Positions 62,331 to 64,000 of a DNA stretch of 64,000 nt are shown here, piece by piece. The DNA is from Perlucidibaca wandonensis (lineage in GTDB: Bacteria; Pseudomonadota; Gammaproteobacteria; Pseudomonadales; Moraxellaceae). A program made the translations under genes and the position numbers. The stretch is from positions 496,001 to 560,000 of the forward strand of contig NZ_JBHTIT010000001.1 of NCBI RefSeq assembly GCF_042677145.1. Direction: 5' to 3'. The notes under the pieces are model-generated. The model was given only the letters and a program-made list of their open reading frames with translations, made no database searches and was not told where the DNA came from. Each line of letters starts with the position of its first letter. The first letter of the stretch is position 1.

Positions 62331-62936
62331 TTAAGCCGCAGTAGTTTTCGTTTGCAGATAGGCCAAAATCATCTCAATAAGGCCGTTTTCTACATCTTCT
62401 TCCCGCCACATAGAGTTCTCTTGGCTAATCAAACGCACCATGGTGAAGATGGTGCTATTGACGATAATGAATATCCGCACCTCGAGGTTTTCTATCGGGT
62501 ACTCGCGGTAATACTTCAAAAAATAGATGCGCGATAATTCGAGAAAGTGCTGCTGCAGCGCGTTGGCGACTTTGTCGGTGGGCAGGCGGTGCCAGTTTCT
62601 AGCGAGCTCAAGATACAGCCCATTGCGCGAATTCAGCATGGTAAAGCCGTAATGAATGGCGCCTGTGACTAGGTCACGCAAGGTGCTGGTTTCGCTAATC
62701 GGTAGACGCTGCAGGCCTTTACCAATATCACTCGCCATATTGTTCATCAGGGCTTCAATCAAGGCTTCTTTGCTGCTGAAGTATTGATACAGCGAGCCCA
62801 CACTCACATTGGCAAGCTCTGCAATACGCGATGTGGTGGTGAAATCTAAGCCTTTTTCGATGATGCAACGCGCTGTGGCATCGATCAGCGTATCGATCAT
62901 TTGCCGCGAGCGTTCTTGCTTAGGTGTCTTTCTCAT
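62331..62936 (-). CDS. TetR-family repressor
   Basis: A 201-residue TetR regulator. The helix-turn-helix is at about 12-55 with RQMIDTLIDATARCIIEKGLDFTTTSRIAELANVSVGSLYQYFSSKEALIEAL. The C-terminal ligand domain does not identify the ligand. It is divergent from the SDR gene, with a 22-bp inverted repeat between them, so it likely represses the SDR gene and itself. It ends 12 bases from the PACE gene (convergent). Confidence 0.93.
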   Translation of the reverse strand: MRKTPKQERSRQMIDTLIDATARCIIEKGLDFTTTSRIAELANVSVGSLYQYFSSKEALIEALMNNMASDIGKGLQRLPISETSTLRDLVTGAIHYGFTMLNSRNGLYLELARNWHRLPTDKVANALQQHFLELSRIYFLKYYREYPIENLEVRIFIIVNSTIFTMVRLISQENSMWREEDVENGLIEMILAYLQTKTTAA

Positions 62937-62974
62937 ACCGACTTTTTCATACTAAATACTCATAACGCGAGTTG

Positions 62975-62996
62975 AATGCGAATGCAGGTTCGCATT
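62975..62996. promoter_or_regulatory. 22-bp inverted repeat, likely TetR operator
   Basis: AATGCGAA (62975-62982) and TTCGCATT (62989-62996) are perfect 8-bp arms with a 6-base spacer, in the 130-base divergent gap between the TetR gene and the SDR gene. Size and spacing are typical of TetR-family operators. Confidence 0.7.
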
Positions 62997-63066
62997 AATG
63001 TTCAGGCATAACAACTACCTCAGCTCGTACCTTAGATGCTGATGAGCCTGCGCTAATGATTCCTGA

Positions 63067-63942
63067 ATGAGTACAACGATTATGACCAGCACCGTATTGA
63101 TCACAGGCTGTGACACGGGTATCGGCAATGCCACGGCGCATTATTTTCAGCAACAGGGCTGGAGTGTGTCAGCGACCATGCTTAACCCAGAAAGTGAAAC
63201 TACGCTGGCTGCGTTACCGCGAGTTATCTGTCCAAAATTGGACGTGACAGATAAAGCCAGCATCGCGCTAGCGGTTGCAGAAACACTGAAGCGGTTTGGT
63301 CGTATAGATGCCGTGGTGAACAATGCAGGTTACGGTCTTATCGGCGCGTTTGAGACTTTGAGCGATGAGCAAATTCGGCGCCAGTTCGATACCAATGTGC
63401 ATGGCTTAATGGATGTCTGTCGAGCCGTATTACCTTATTTTCGTGCACAAAACAGCGGTACCTTGATCAACGTATCCAGCATGGTTGGCCGTATCCCACT
63501 GCCGTTTTACAGCATCTATAACGCCAGTAAATTTGCCGTCGAAGGCTTCTCTGAAGGCTTAATTTATGAACTTGAGCCATTCAATATTCGCGTTAAATTA
63601 ATTGAGCCAGGCTCGGTGAAAACCGCCTTTTTTCAAGGCTCAAGTGATCGTGAGAACAGCACTGGCGAGTGTGCCTATGCTGAGTTTAGCCAAGCTCAGT
63701 TAGCCGTCATGGATGAAATTGGCGCGAATGGCACAAGCAAAGAGGCTACGGCTGAGGTTATTTTCAAATCGGCTATCGATCAAAGCAGTCGCATTCGCTA
63801 TTCGGTAGGTCTTGATGCAAAAGTCCTTATGGCCGCGCGCCGAGTGTTGCCAGACGCGGTGTTTATGCAGCTGATTAAAGCAGGCTTGAGTCCTTCGCTA
63901 TTTACCAATGCTCGGCGCCGGCTTTATCAACTGCAAAAGTAG
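63067..63942 (+). CDS. Short-chain dehydrogenase/reductase controlled by the divergent TetR gene
   Basis: A classical SDR of 291 residues. The cofactor motif TGCDTGIGNATAHYF is near residues 14-28, NNAGYG near 90, and the active-site Ser in VSSMVGRIP. The catalytic YNASK is at about 156-160. The C-terminal extension with an Arg-rich end (NARRRLYQLQK) is longer than in minimal SDRs. Substrate unknown. The ATG at 63067 is the first in frame, and one at 63082 is possible. Neither has a strong ribosome-binding site. Confidence 0.9.
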   Translation: MSTTIMTSTVLITGCDTGIGNATAHYFQQQGWSVSATMLNPESETTLAALPRVICPKLDVTDKASIALAVAETLKRFGRIDAVVNNAGYGLIGAFETLSDEQIRRQFDTNVHGLMDVCRAVLPYFRAQNSGTLINVSSMVGRIPLPFYSIYNASKFAVEGFSEGLIYELEPFNIRVKLIEPGSVKTAFFQGSSDRENSTGECAYAEFSQAQLAVMDEIGANGTSKEATAEVIFKSAIDQSSRIRYSVGLDAKVLMAARRVLPDAVFMQLIKAGLSPSLFTNARRRLYQLQK

Positions 63943-64000
63943 TTTATGAGCGACATCACCTTGATCAGATGAGTGCCGCCGTAAGCTGCGACAAAACGCA

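Noticed and set aside
1..64000. tRNA, rRNA, CRISPR arrays, insertion sequences or phage genes
   Set aside because: No conserved tRNA arms, rRNA segments, repeat-spacer patterns or transposase frames were seen. The absence is by eye only.

Overview
The window looks like a chromosomal segment of a free-living, possibly marine or environmental gammaproteobacterium. Several housekeeping genes point that way: mfd, rsuA, msrA, yaeQ, a DUF2789 gene and the divergent tesA/ybbA-ybbP arrangement. A finer placement, such as the Cellvibrio/Spongiibacter-type lineages, is only a guess. I see no rRNA, tRNA, CRISPR array, insertion sequence or phage gene. Genes are tightly packed and no gene-free stretch exceeds 300 bases.

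Layout. (1) 1-8384: the distal part of a tad/Flp (type IVc) pilus locus. It holds a TadZ/CpaE 3' end, the TadA/CpaF ATPase, TadB, TadC, a TadD-like TPR lipoprotein, a DUF3613 protein, a TadG-like protein, two TadE/F-like pseudopilins on the opposite strand, and the TadV/CpaA prepilin peptidase. The pilin gene and the secretin genes are presumably to the left. (2) 8434-26972: mostly ordinary genes. These are mfd, a TonB-dependent receptor with a His-rich PepSY membrane protein behind a perfect 17-bp palindrome, an SDR, an isochorismatase-like hydrolase, a DUF599 membrane protein, an iron-type alcohol dehydrogenase, a type II NADH dehydrogenase, rsuA, DUF2789, msrA, yaeQ, a large PKD/PHP surface lipoprotein and a TolC-family outer-membrane channel.

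(3) 27275-51660: the most notable region, about 24 kb with 15 genes on one strand, nearly all overlapping or only a few bases apart. Two large PUFA-synthase-like iterative megasynthases carry tandem NPD(enoyl-reductase-like)-KS-AT-ACP-ACP-KR and KS-AT-DH-PPTase. They are followed by a free ACP, a GT1 glycosyltransferase, an alpha/beta hydrolase, an O-methyltransferase, two condensation/acyltransferase-fold proteins, a HlyD-type adaptor, a MacB/LolD-type ATPase, two FtsX permeases, a small membrane protein, a GT-C-like membrane protein and a Cys-rich membrane-anchored protein. With the divergent tolC at its left edge this forms a self-contained pathway: make a long acyl/polyketide chain, glycosylate, methylate and acylate it, and export it through an ABC/adaptor/TolC pump. 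The logic resembles the cyanobacterial heterocyst-glycolipid system (Hgl synthases plus DevBCA-TolC), but the gene set is different, so the product is probably an undescribed exported glycolipid or 'secondary lipid'.

(4) 51743-63942: accessory housekeeping. A LysR regulator faces DoxX, pirin and an MFS exporter across a perfect 23-bp palindrome. Then come ybbP and ybbA, with tesA divergent from ybbA (their start codons interlock in one CATG), a lipase-like hydrolase, a CstA-family transporter, a PACE-type efflux protein, and a TetR/SDR divergent pair with a clear 22-bp inverted-repeat operator.
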